From: Candidatus Saccharimonadota bacterium | GTDB taxonomy: Bacteria > Patescibacteriota > Saccharimonadia > Saccharimonadales > Saccharimonadaceae | Assembly: GCA_017404795.1 (NCBI GenBank) | Contig: JAFRBR010000019.1 | Coordinates: 1-33,718 of the forward strand | Reading direction: 5' to 3' | DNA length: 33,718 nt | Part shown: one piece after another, positions 1 to 6,982 of the stretch | Position numbering within the stretch: the stretch's first letter is position 1 | Layout of the letters: every line of letters starts with the position of its first letter | The notes under the pieces: generated by a model | Databases searched by the model: none | What the model was told of the DNA's origin: nothing | Seen by the model: the letters and a program-made list of their open reading frames with translations, nothing else | Program-made: the position numbers and the translations under genes

Positions 1-67
1 CGTCACTGTAGCGGATTATGATAGCTAGTTTTTCTTGTTCTTTCATTGATAATGTTACTTCCTTCAT
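1..67 (-). CDS. Transposase N-terminus, partial at left edge
   Basis: Reading leftward from an ATG at 67, an open frame of 22 codons runs off the window edge. It begins MKEVTLSMKEQEKLAIIIRY, which resembles the start of the N-terminal helix-turn-helix of IS1202/ISNCY-type transposases with a DDE integrase core ('MKEVTM..KEQ.K...' followed by a recognition helix). Only the first helix is visible, so the family call is inference from this short match. The adjoining non-coding DNA at 92-139 carries repeated, partly palindromic units as expected of an insertion-sequence end. The rest of the gene lies outside the window. Confidence 0.5.
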   Translation of the reverse strand, partial: MKEVTLSMKEQEKLAIIIRYSD

Positions 68-91
68 GTATTAAATTATGAACGATGATTG

Positions 92-139
92 CGACATTTT
101 CACATAACAATCTACTACGACATTATCACGTGATAACAA
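92..139. repeat. Repeated units at probable IS end
   Basis: Two related units sit 26 nt apart: CGACATTTTCACATAACAA at 92-110 and CGACATTATCACGTGATAAC from 118. The second contains a perfect 14-bp palindrome, TTATCACGTGATAA, at 123-136. A fainter third copy may begin near 142. They lie between the partial transposase and the next promoter, where the terminal transposase-binding repeats of an IS would be. The exact end of the element cannot be set without the other terminus. Confidence 0.5.
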
Positions 140-158
140 CAGTACATTATACCATGAC

Positions 159-187
159 TTGCTTTATGAGGGCAGCGGTGCTATAAT
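159..187 (+). promoter_or_regulatory. Promoter of the 225 gene
   Basis: TTGCTT at 159-164, a 17-nt spacer, and TATAAT at 182-187 form a near-consensus housekeeping promoter. It lies just outside the repeated IS-end sequence, so it probably belongs to the host side of the junction. Confidence 0.7.
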
Positions 188-224
188 ATAAGGTCTACTC
201 AATAAATGAAAGGAAGTGGTAAAA

Positions 225-743
225 TTGAGTACGCTCTTTAGTATTTCTGGGGATTTTACGAACGACGGCGGATGGATTGAGATCGGGCCAATGTTTAATG
301 GTAAAATTCTGGTGGATGAAGTAGGCAAATTTTGTGGATATTGCGAACAGCACTATACCGAAGGAGACGGTGGACGCTGTGATGAAGACGCCTGCGAGGC
401 CGTAAAGATGCGCGGTATTGTTGGGGCAGTTGCCAAAGAAGGAGATGGATATAGTTTGCTGTTTTACAAATTATCTAATGCTCCTTGGCAGGCACCACTT
501 TTGTATGAAATCCATGATGCTTCACCGACAAATTGTATTTGGTCGGCGAAAGACCCTGGCGGAGGCTTTATTCCGCGAGGAAACGCCCGAGTTTCACTAG
601 AAGAGCTGCCCTATTCTAAAGAGATTGAAGACGGCATTAAAGCAAAGTTTGGCGAAGTTGACCTAGAGAACGACTGCAATAAAGCGTTAGTTCAAGAGGT
701 TGGCTCTTGGCGTAAAGAGCCGTTGGTGTTGTGGATGAAATAA
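225..743 (+). CDS. Hypothetical cytosolic protein, 172 aa
   Basis: I do not recognise this protein. TTG at 225 is chosen as start because AGGAAG at 211-216 lies 8 nt upstream; the in-frame GTG at 216 overlaps that site and would have no ribosome-binding site of its own. The product is acidic, has no signal peptide and no membrane segment. A cysteine cluster near residues 35-55 (CGYC, then two more Cys in CDEDAC) could bind a metal or form disulfides. It is a single-gene unit, with a promoter at 159-187 and a hairpin terminator at 761-790. Confidence 0.7.
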   Translation: MSTLFSISGDFTNDGGWIEIGPMFNGKILVDEVGKFCGYCEQHYTEGDGGRCDEDACEAVKMRGIVGAVAKEGDGYSLLFYKLSNAPWQAPLLYEIHDASPTNCIWSAKDPGGGFIPRGNARVSLEELPYSKEIEDGIKAKFGEVDLENDCNKALVQEVGSWRKEPLVLWMK

Positions 744-760
744 AACCCAGAAATAATGAA

Positions 761-797
761 AATCCCCGGACGAAAAATTGTTCGGGGATTTGTTTTA
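761..797 (+). terminator. Rho-independent terminator
   Basis: AATCCCCG (761-768) pairs with CGGGGATT (783-790), and a T-rich tail (TGTTTTA) follows. It ends the transcript of the 225 gene, 18 nt after its stop codon. Confidence 0.75.
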
Positions 798-832
798 TAT
801 TATGCTCACTGACTGTGTAATTATTACGGTTG

Positions 833-841
833 TGTTATAAT
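833..841 (+). promoter_or_regulatory. Extended -10 promoter, leaderless
   Basis: TGT-TATAAT ends 7 nt before the ATG at 849, so transcription should start at about the A of the start codon. There is no Shine-Dalgarno sequence. Confidence 0.7.
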
Positions 842-848
842 AAAGCTA

Positions 849-1505
849 ATGGTTAAGAAAAGTAAAAAGAAGCTGGGCTTTAAGGAGAATTACCAAGATT
901 ATATCGGGGGAAAATTGAGACTAAAGACTTATCAGAAGGTGGGGATAGTGTTTTTGGTGGTGGTGATTGCGGGGTTAGTGGGGTGGCTATATGAGTTTGT
1001 GTTTACTTTTGTGAATGAGGGGACTGGGCAGTGGTATATGAAGGGCGGGAATCTGCTGCCCTGGATGAATATTTACGCAATTGGGGCGCTACTGGTGGTG
1101 CCTTTGACTTATAAATTTCGGCGGTATACGTGGGCGGTGTTTGTGATTTCGTTTTTTGTGACTGGGACGGTGGAACTGATTGCTGGGTGGCTGGTATACA
1201 CGATTGGCGATGGAACAAGGTATTGGGATTATAACGGGGAGCCGTGGAATTTTGGCAATATTGGCGGGTTCGTGTGCTTCCTTAGTGCGACGGTTTTTGC
1301 GCTTGGGTGCTTGGCGTTGGTGTATGTGGTGGTGCCGTTTTGCGTATATCTGGCGAGGCGGATGAACCGGCGGGGGTTTTTGACGCTGGCGATTGTGCTA
1401 TTTGGCCTAGTGATGATAGATGAGGTGGCCAATCTGACCTTGAAGAATTTGGACCTGCCTACGGCGATGGATTTTTATGAAGCGCAGGGGTGGGAGTATC
1501 GGTAA
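849..1505 (+). CDS. CmpB-like multi-pass membrane protein
   Basis: The 218-aa protein has a basic N-terminus (KKSKKKLGFK) and about five hydrophobic segments, near residues 28-50, 70-90, 95-120, 140-170 and 175-195. The conserved pattern of an N-terminal GWLYE, an ELIAGWL segment (120s), a WDYNGEPWN motif and a following FVCFLSA segment matches the 'putative ABC-transporter type IV' family (ABC_trans_CmpB, PF06541), common in Firmicutes and of unknown substrate. No ATPase partner is nearby, so a transport role is only nominal. The ATG at 849 is supported by a -10 box 7 nt upstream. It faces the next gene tail to tail. Confidence 0.75.
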   Translation: MVKKSKKKLGFKENYQDYIGGKLRLKTYQKVGIVFLVVVIAGLVGWLYEFVFTFVNEGTGQWYMKGGNLLPWMNIYAIGALLVVPLTYKFRRYTWAVFVISFFVTGTVELIAGWLVYTIGDGTRYWDYNGEPWNFGNIGGFVCFLSATVFALGCLALVYVVVPFCVYLARRMNRRGFLTLAIVLFGLVMIDEVANLTLKNLDLPTAMDFYEAQGWEYR

Positions 1506-1561
1506 ATTAGCTTTATGATGTCGTGACGACAGTAAGCCTCAGTGGCGGGGATTAAGGTGCT

Positions 1562-2245
1562 TCACCATTTTATCTGTAGTTGCGCTGCATTGTTTTTCTC
1601 TGCATCTTTTCTTTGTTGTCTTTCTTTATAATTGTCAATTATCACACGCATTTCGTCATCACAAGTTTCACTGTTCTGGTATTCAGTTAAATATGAATGT
1701 AGTTTATTTGGATTATAACGAAAAATCTTGTCATAATACCAGTCTGCTGATTTATCATTTCGTACCATTAATAGAGTCATTAGTCCGTGGAGAGCAAGGT
1801 CAAAAATTTCGGGATCTGCAAAATCTATGCCAATTAAACTTTGATAGTCCTTAAATCGTTTAGTCTCAAAAATTGACTCTGGGGTGTACTGTATCTTACC
1901 ATTCCCTTCTCTCTTGCTATAGCCACGCCGCAGACGATCTTTTAGCCCTTCACGAATGGCTGAAACATAATCAGCACCGTCAGCTGAGTTCTGAGGCCAA
2001 GCAAGATAAGTGTTAAAGTTAAAGTTTCTCTCAGCTTTTTCCTCTTCTCTCTTACCTTCTTTGCTTGGCTCCCAAGAAGCAACTTCTTCCCGAACCATAC
2101 GCTCGCGTTCTTTTTTTTCTATTTCCTCCCTAGCTAGTTCTGGATTAAATGATGATGCCTGATCGGATGAATTGTCACTAGATACATCCTCGTCTGGATA
2201 AATATCATCAGGATTCTCTGGGTTAAAGATTCGAAGTTGTTCCAT
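1562..2245 (-). CDS. Hypothetical charged protein, 227 aa
   Basis: Not recognised. The first ~75 residues are low-complexity, acidic and then Lys/Glu-rich (EEIEKKERERM..., KREEEKAERN), probably a disordered or helical extension. Residues ~76-210 look like an alpha-helical globular domain (YLAWPQNSADGADYVSAIREG, LALHGLMTLLMVRN, WYYDKIFRYNP). No signal peptide or membrane segment is seen. The ATG at 2245 fits an extended -10 (TGC-TATGAT) 6 nt upstream, which predicts a leaderless mRNA. The gene is flanked by unrelated single genes. Confidence 0.65.
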   Translation of the reverse strand: MEQLRIFNPENPDDIYPDEDVSSDNSSDQASSFNPELAREEIEKKERERMVREEVASWEPSKEGKREEEKAERNFNFNTYLAWPQNSADGADYVSAIREGLKDRLRRGYSKREGNGKIQYTPESIFETKRFKDYQSLIGIDFADPEIFDLALHGLMTLLMVRNDKSADWYYDKIFRYNPNKLHSYLTEYQNSETCDDEMRVIIDNYKERQQRKDAEKNNAAQLQIKW

Positions 2246-2251
2246 AGCTTA

Positions 2252-2260
2252 ATCATAGCA
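2252..2260 (-). promoter_or_regulatory. Extended -10 promoter, leaderless
   Basis: On the minus strand TGC-TATGAT is followed by 6 nt and then the ATG at 2245. Confidence 0.6.
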
Positions 2261-2326
2261 TATTTTAGGGGGTAGGTTTCTTATCTAGGCCGCCAGCATA
2301 GTCAGTGGGGGAGTCGCCTGAGCCGT

Positions 2327-2695
2327 TTATTCCAATTTATTTACACCGAACAACATGCAAACATCACCAGTGCTGGCTTGGGTTTTTAGATGGTCGTCAT
2401 CAATATAATTAATTGCTGCCTTCGGGGCATTGTTTATATACGAAAACCTCCGCACCGCATCAAATGTAACTTTTCTATCGGGATAGTAATTAAAAGTGAA
2501 CTCGTGCGGTAAATCGAATTCTTCATAACCACCTAGATAATCTGCTACCAGCAAAACATATTTCGCGTTTTTGTCATCGTGAAAGATGTACACTGCTGTA
2601 TCGGGCTCAACTTGTATAAACTTCTCAAAATATAGGTTCTCAAAACCATAGGACGCAATAATTTCCTTTAACTCTGTTTGACTGATTTCTTTCAT
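2327..2695 (-). CDS. Hypothetical small cytosolic protein, 122 aa
   Basis: Not recognised. The protein is soluble with mixed alpha/beta character, including a central beta-rich part (TAVYIFHDDKNAKYVLLVADYL, FTFNYYP). A longer frame opens at 2725, but a clear extended -10 (TGA-TATAAT, 2703-2711) lies inside it. That box is exactly 7 nt before the ATG at 2695 (MKEISQTELKEII), so the short form is the likely one, read from a leaderless mRNA. The gene stands alone between a terminator at 2729-2752 and the upstream region of the 2245 gene. Confidence 0.65.
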   Translation of the reverse strand: MKEISQTELKEIIASYGFENLYFEKFIQVEPDTAVYIFHDDKNAKYVLLVADYLGGYEEFDLPHEFTFNYYPDRKVTFDAVRRFSYINNAPKAAINYIDDDHLKTQASTGDVCMLFGVNKLE

Positions 2696-2702
2696 CATAT
2701 AT

Positions 2703-2711
2703 ATTATATCA
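2703..2711 (-). promoter_or_regulatory. Extended -10 promoter, decides start at 2695
   Basis: Minus-strand TGA-TATAAT, then 7 nt, then ATG. The box lies within the longer open frame and therefore argues against a start at 2725. Confidence 0.65.
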
Positions 2712-2724
2712 TTTTTATCTATCA

Positions 2725-2752
2725 TTAAAAAGGCCGGTAATTGCCGGCCTTT
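2725..2752 (-). terminator. Rho-independent terminator of the 2764-3705 gene
   Basis: AAAGGCCGG (2729-2737) pairs perfectly with CCGGCCTTT (2744-2752) around a 6-nt loop. On the minus strand the stem is followed by a TTTTTAATG tail, 11 nt after the stop codon. Confidence 0.85.
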
Positions 2753-2763
2753 AGTTTGGTTGG

Positions 2764-3705
2764 TTAAATCCTTGTGTGATCCTCCTTTGTATCATCGATC
2801 AAATACTCTGTATGCTTATCCTGCCACTCGTCACGTGCGTAACGAATACTACCATTTTGGTCAACTACAACATGCCCGTGACCAAAATCGTCCCCATGTT
2901 CACCACTGCTAAAGAATATATCAGTTCTCCCGTCTTGGCGCTTTCTCACCTTAGCGGCCTTTCCTGCGAAACGCCCTGTTGCTGATGTTATAATTCTTGA
3001 CGCTTCATCTTGACGTGCTTGTTTTTCTGAACGAACTTCATCGCGCTTACGTTGGAAAGCTTCCTTGGCTTGCAGGAATTCCTGCTGCAAACGTTCGAAC
3101 TCGGCTTTGGCGCGGTTACGCTCAGCCTTTTCGCGCTTAAAATCTGCGTCTTTTGCCTGATGTTTGGCTTTAGCTGCCTCAAATCTGGACTTGGCCGCGT
3201 AGAAAGCTGACGAGTCTACTTTTGGCGCTGCTGACTCGGCATACGCTTTGGCGTCACGAATTTCTTGGACCAAGGTGCTTACTTCGTCATTTAAGGAATT
3301 GCGTCGGTCCTTATGATCATGCCCTTCGCTCGAATAAAGCGCTGCACTAGCTCTATCGCCGTTCTCATAGGCTGCGTTTGCCTCCTCAAAACAACTAATC
3401 ATGGCTTGGTGTTCGGTATCCGCATCGCGGCGGAGATACTCAAGCTGATAATTGTTGCGGTCTCGGATGCGCTTATACTCATCCCAAATAACATCATTCC
3501 TTTCAAAAGCTGCTTGCCTGGCCTCATATTCACGGTTCATTTCGGTCTTGGCATCTTGACGTTCTTGCCAAGCCTCTTGCATAGCGTCATACACCTCTTG
3601 AGTGCGCTTGCGCGCTTCGTCATATGCTTGCCAGGCGGCTTGTTTCCTTTCGTACGCTGCTTGCTGCGCTGTTTTTAGTCTGTCTAGTTCTTGGTTCCAT
3701 GCCAC
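2764..3705 (-). CDS. Long coiled-coil protein with small C-terminal domain
   Basis: Residues ~1-225 of this ~313-aa protein are almost uninterrupted amphipathic helix rich in Glu, Lys, Arg, Ala and Gln, with repeating YE-RQAA, AFERN and AEF-RLQQEF blocks. It should form an extended coiled coil. The last ~80 residues change character: a basic stretch (GRFAGKAAKVRKRQDGR), then a beta-like segment with GEHGDDFGHGHVVVDQNG, rich in His, Gly and Asp. I do not recognise this C-terminal domain. No signal peptide is seen. The GTG at 3705 is preferred over the in-frame TTG at 3717 because GGTGAT lies about 6 nt upstream, but this start is uncertain. It is monocistronic. Confidence 0.7.
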   Translation of the reverse strand: MAWNQELDRLKTAQQAAYERKQAAWQAYDEARKRTQEVYDAMQEAWQERQDAKTEMNREYEARQAAFERNDVIWDEYKRIRDRNNYQLEYLRRDADTEHQAMISCFEEANAAYENGDRASAALYSSEGHDHKDRRNSLNDEVSTLVQEIRDAKAYAESAAPKVDSSAFYAAKSRFEAAKAKHQAKDADFKREKAERNRAKAEFERLQQEFLQAKEAFQRKRDEVRSEKQARQDEASRIITSATGRFAGKAAKVRKRQDGRTDIFFSSGEHGDDFGHGHVVVDQNGSIRYARDEWQDKHTEYLIDDTKEDHTRI

Positions 3706-3760
3706 TTTAATCACCAACCTTTTTCTTAAAGTTCTTGCTCCTTGATAAGCCTACTTTTAT

Positions 3761-3788
3761 ATTATACTATATTTTGTGGTTTTTGCAA
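3761..3788 (-). promoter_or_regulatory. Promoter of the coiled-coil gene
   Basis: On the minus strand TTGCAA (3788-3783), a 16-nt spacer and TATAAT (3766-3761). The predicted leader is about 50 nt. Confidence 0.65.
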
Positions 3789-3855
3789 GTGTTACCGGTG
3801 GGGAGTAACGAATAGTGTAGGTTGCGGAATTATTATGATAAGTTTTTGTTTAATA

Positions 3856-3864
3856 TGATAAAAT
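3856..3864 (+). promoter_or_regulatory. Extended -10 promoter of pnuC-like gene
   Basis: TGA-TAAAAT lies 19 nt before the ATG at 3884, leaving a leader of only about 12 nt without a Shine-Dalgarno sequence. Confidence 0.5.
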
Positions 3865-3883
3865 ATAAATATAACAATTTACT

Positions 3884-4597
3884 ATGTCGCAAAAACGTAA
3901 AAATAAAAACCTGGCTAAACAATCGCTTTCTTTCAGCATTGTTGATTGGTTTTTTGTTATCGTGGCTGTAATCGCCGCGGTGTTTGTCTTGGCTACAGAT
4001 CACGTTCACCCACTATTTTATGTCCTAGCGGATGCTTTTGCTTTGGTCACTGGTGCTTTTTATATGGTGCTCAGCGCTAAAGGCTATCGTAGTAATTTTA
4101 TCTTTTCAATCCTTAGTACTGCTGCTTTTGCTTATATCGCTTGGTATAACCAATTCTATGGGAATATGGCTCTTAGTATATTTTATTATATTCCTTGTGC
4201 TTTGATTGGTTTCTATTTATGGGGTAAACATAGTAATAAAAACCACGAAGTGGAGGCTCGCAAACTTACCCCTACTCAAATTATTCTCGTGGTTATTACA
4301 ATAATTATTTCGACTATCGTCCTGAAGTTGTGCCTTGATGTAGTTGGTGGAGCCTCTACGATTTTGGATAGCGCGACTGTTACTATATCTCTCGTGGCAA
4401 ATTTCTTGGTGATTCTCCGTTATCGCGAACAATGGTTAGTCTGGCTACTGGCCGATGCCATCCAACTTGTTATGTGGACAGCCACCAATGATCCGGCGAT
4501 GCTAACAATGCGCATCCTTTATCCATTAAGCGCTATTTATGGCTATATTTATTGGCGCAAATTGATTAAACATCCTCATAATAGTCGAAGGCATTAG
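3884..4597 (+). CDS. pnuC: PnuC-family nicotinamide riboside/NMN transporter
   Basis: This 237-aa integral membrane protein has a basic N-terminus (SQKRKNKNLAKQ) and about seven hydrophobic segments. The middle shows the PnuC pattern: QFYGNMALSIFYYIPCALIG followed by YLWGKH. The C-terminal half has VANFLVILRYREQWLVWLLA and then a Trp in the next helix (LVMW), where PnuC carriers bind the ligand. Members bring in nicotinamide riboside or a related vitamin precursor by facilitated diffusion, trapped by phosphorylation inside. Uptake suits a reduced genome that cannot make NAD, but substrate is not provable here, since the family also includes thiamine and riboflavin carriers. It is a single gene. 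Confidence 0.8.
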   Translation: MSQKRKNKNLAKQSLSFSIVDWFFVIVAVIAAVFVLATDHVHPLFYVLADAFALVTGAFYMVLSAKGYRSNFIFSILSTAAFAYIAWYNQFYGNMALSIFYYIPCALIGFYLWGKHSNKNHEVEARKLTPTQIILVVITIIISTIVLKLCLDVVGGASTILDSATVTISLVANFLVILRYREQWLVWLLADAIQLVMWTATNDPAMLTMRILYPLSAIYGYIYWRKLIKHPHNSRRH

Positions 4598-4636
4598 TTG
4601 TGGGGATGGTGTAATGTAGTTATGGAAAACCTTATT

Positions 4637-4665
4637 TTGCCCATATATCTATTCTGTGATATAAT
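4637..4665 (+). promoter_or_regulatory. Promoter of the MATE-kinase fusion gene
   Basis: TTGCCC (4637-4642), a 17-nt spacer and TATAAT (4660-4665), with an extended -10 TGA (4657-4659). The leader is about 88 nt, which is unusually long for this window. Confidence 0.65.
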
Positions 4666-4759
4666 GTTAATAGCTAGAAACAGTCTTTTGTAGAAATAAA
4701 AATGACGTAAACATACGGCAGGAATATTAATTTTTAAGCAAAGAAAGAAGGTTATTTTT

Positions 4760-6733
4760 GTGGAAAATAATAAAATATTAGGTACAGAAAAAATTACTAA
4801 GCTAATCCGAAAATTTGCAGTTCCGTGTATTATATCACTTTTGATTAGCGCGCTATATAATATCGTAGATCAGATTTTTATCGGTAATTCACGGCTTGGC
4901 TTCCTCGGCAATGCAGCAACTTCAATCGTATTCCCAATTACGATTATCTCTTTTGCTTTTGCTTGGTGCTTTGGCGATGGGGCCGTAGCCCTAATGAGCA
5001 TTCGTCAAGGACAAAAAGATGACAGGGGCGTTGCTAAAATCATCGGGAATGCGCTAACCATCAATGTAATAGCTAGCTTAGTATTTATCGTGTTCTGTTT
5101 TGCGCTAATGAACCCACTCCTAAATCTATTTGGTGCTTCCGAAGCCTCGCTCCCACTGGCCCAGGATTATTTCCGTATCCTCCTCTACGCTTCCACGGCT
5201 TCAATGATGGGTGGTGTACTTTCGAATATTATTCGTGCGGACGGCTCACCGGCTTTCTCGATGGTCGTAACAGTACTCGGTGCAGTTATTAATATTATTC
5301 TCGATCCGATCTTTATTTTCGCTTTTGACTGGGGCATTGAGGGCGCTGCTTTCGCTACTATTATTGGTCAAATTGCTTCGTTTGCGCTTGGCCTTTATTA
5401 TATTTTCTTCCGCTCGCGTACATTTAAACTTAGACTCACGAATTTCAAACCAGAATTTCGAACCATAATGCAATTTACGAAGCTAGGTATTTCTACATTT
5501 ATTACCCAGATGTCGATTGTTGCGACATCACTAGTCGGAAATATGATGCTGGCGAAGTGGGGTACGCAATCTATCTATGGAGCAGATATTCCAATCGCCG
5601 TGATGGGCATCGCTATGAAAGTCTTTACGATCGTAATTAATATTGTAGTTGGCTTACTAGTTGGCGCGCAGCCAATCCTCGGGTTTAACTATGGTGCCGA
5701 GAAATATGACCGCGTCAAAGAAACTTTCCGTATTGCTATGATTGGTACAATTGCGATCGGAATTATCTCGACAATTATCTTCGAGTTTTTCCCAGACCTT
5801 GTGATTGGTATTTTCGGCACCCAGAATGAGCTTTACATGGAATTCGCGCGCAAGATGTTCCGGATTTTCTTGTTGCTCGTCACGTTTACATTATCTATTA
5901 AGGCTATCTCTATATTCTTCCAAGCGGTTGGTGAGCCCAAGAGAGCAACAGCGGCGTCACTCATGCGCGATATCGTGTGTTTTATACCTCTTTGTTTAAT
6001 TCTGCCAAATTTCTTCGGAATTGACGGAATTCTTTATGCTGCTCCAGTTGCCGATGTAATCGGCATGATAATAGCCGGGACCCTCGCGATCAATTTTTAC
6101 CGTCATCTTAGTAAAGAGAAACTGGCGACTACCATGGAGAAAGGAGCTATTCAAAAATCACATTCTGGCGTTATTATTACAATTGCTCGCCAGCATGGTT
6201 CAGCCGGTAAAGAAATCGGTAAACTAGTGGCTGAGCGGCTAAAAATTCCTTATTACTACAAGGAACTTTTGGCTATAAGCGCAAAAGAGTCGGGCTTATC
6301 CGAAAGTTACCTCAACGAAATGAATGCGCGCAATGAAGAAGGTGTTATGCGTGATCTCTATCTTAGTTCTGCTCCGGCGGAATATGCTATCAAGGCTCAA
6401 CGCCAAGCGATTCAAGAAATCGCTAAGCATGGTTCTTGCGTAATTGTCGGGCGCGCTGCCGATTATGTTTTGAGGAATAATAAAAATGTCTTGCGCGTGT
6501 TTATTTCCGCGCCAACTGAATACAGGATCAAAAAACTCAAAGAGATGTATGGGGATAAGCCGAATGAGGCTAGGAAGTCCATTAAGAAATCTGACGCGAA
6601 TCGCGCTTCGTATTATAATACTATTTCTGGCCTAAAATGGGGTAAGCGCGAAAATTACGATCTTTGCCTAGATAGCTCAATCGGTAATGAGGCTACGGCA
6701 AAAACCATTGCCGAATATGCTAAAAATGTCTAA
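4760..6733 (+). CDS. MATE transporter fused to cytidylate-kinase-like domain
   Basis: This is a 657-aa two-domain protein. Residues ~1-455 form a MATE (NorM/DinF-type) multidrug/sodium antiporter with 12 predicted membrane helices; markers are IRKFAVPCIISLLISALYN and VDQIFIGN near the start and NYGAEKYDRVKETFRIA in the middle. Residues ~470-657 match the cytidylate kinase-like family (Cytidylate_kin2, PF13189): IITIARQHGSAGKEIGKLVA at ~472-491 carries a P-loop-like GSAGKE, and VIVGRAADYVL and lid-type Arg/Lys residues follow. No stop or frameshift lies between the domains. GTG at 4760 is preceded by AGAAGG with 8-nt spacing. The kinase domain should be cytosolic; its substrate is unknown. Confidence 0.85.
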   Translation: MENNKILGTEKITKLIRKFAVPCIISLLISALYNIVDQIFIGNSRLGFLGNAATSIVFPITIISFAFAWCFGDGAVALMSIRQGQKDDRGVAKIIGNALTINVIASLVFIVFCFALMNPLLNLFGASEASLPLAQDYFRILLYASTASMMGGVLSNIIRADGSPAFSMVVTVLGAVINIILDPIFIFAFDWGIEGAAFATIIGQIASFALGLYYIFFRSRTFKLRLTNFKPEFRTIMQFTKLGISTFITQMSIVATSLVGNMMLAKWGTQSIYGADIPIAVMGIAMKVFTIVINIVVGLLVGAQPILGFNYGAEKYDRVKETFRIAMIGTIAIGIISTIIFEFFPDLVIGIFGTQNELYMEFARKMFRIFLLLVTFTLSIKAISIFFQAVGEPKRATAASLMRDIVCFIPLCLILPNFFGIDGILYAAPVADVIGMIIAGTLAINFYRHLSKEKLATTMEKGAIQKSHSGVIITIARQHGSAGKEIGKLVAERLKIPYYYKELLAISAKESGLSESYLNEMNARNEEGVMRDLYLSSAPAEYAIKAQRQAIQEIAKHGSCVIVGRAADYVLRNNKNVLRVFISAPTEYRIKKLKEMYGDKPNEARKSIKKSDANRASYYNTISGLKWGKRENYDLCLDSSIGNEATAKTIAEYAKNV

Positions 6734-6763
6734 GGTAAGGTGTTAACGAGATTTCGCCACTAA

Positions 6764-6788
6764 AAAACGGCCAAAATGCCGAGTTTTA
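6764..6788 (+). terminator. Possible weak terminator after MATE fusion gene
   Basis: CGGC (6768-6771) pairs with GCCG (6778-6781), flanked by an A-run and by TTTT. The stem is short. Confidence 0.35.
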
Positions 6789-6795
6789 CAAAATC

Positions 6796-6872
6796 TGGTG
6801 GGTCTTAGAGGGCTCGAACCTCTGACCTCAGCAATGTGAATGCTGCGCTCTAGCCAACTGAGCTAAAGACCC
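6796..6872 (-). tRNA. tRNA-Val (CAC)
   Basis: The minus strand gives a full cloverleaf: acceptor GGGTCTT with AAGACCC, D stem GCTC/GAGC, anticodon stem CAGCA/TGCTG around loop TTCACAT (anticodon CAC, reading GUG), and T arm AGAGG-TTCGAGC-CCTCT. Discriminator A and an encoded CCA follow (6798-6796). The prfA-side flank is a structured repeat that touches the tRNA 5' end. Confidence 0.95.
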
Positions 6873-6877
6873 ATCTC

Positions 6878-6963
6878 TGAGCGGGTCCTGCCGGACTTTC
6901 CCCTCCCGCAGCTCCACCCTTCGGGTGCTCTGCGGGATCCCTTCCAAGTCCGTCACCCGCTCA
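6878..6963. repeat. Structured palindromic element, type C
   Basis: The outer arms TGAGCGGGT (6878-6886) and ACCCGCTCA (6955-6963) pair perfectly, and ATGG/CCAT continues the match at 6871-6874 and 6967-6970 after three mismatches. Inside the 68-nt core are GGACTT/AAGTCC (6893-6898, 6946-6951), CCCGCAG/CTGCGGG (6905-6911, 6930-6936) and CACCC/GGGTG (6915-6919, 6923-6927). The result is one long imperfect cruciform between tRNA-Val and prfA. The outer arm reaches into the prfA promoter. No second copy of the core lies in the window. Confidence 0.7.
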
Positions 6964-6967
6964 TGTA

Positions 6968-6976
6968 TGGTATAAT
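6968..6976 (+). promoter_or_regulatory. Extended -10 promoter of prfA, leaderless
   Basis: TGG-TATAAT ends 6 nt before the prfA ATG at 6983, with no room for a Shine-Dalgarno sequence. Confidence 0.75.
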
Positions 6977-6982
6977 TGTATC

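Noticed and set aside
118-139. CACGTG-centred palindrome as a parS site for ParB
   Set aside because: Canonical parS has TGTTTCACGTGAAACA. This one is TTATCACGTGATAA and is part of a repeated unit at an IS end.
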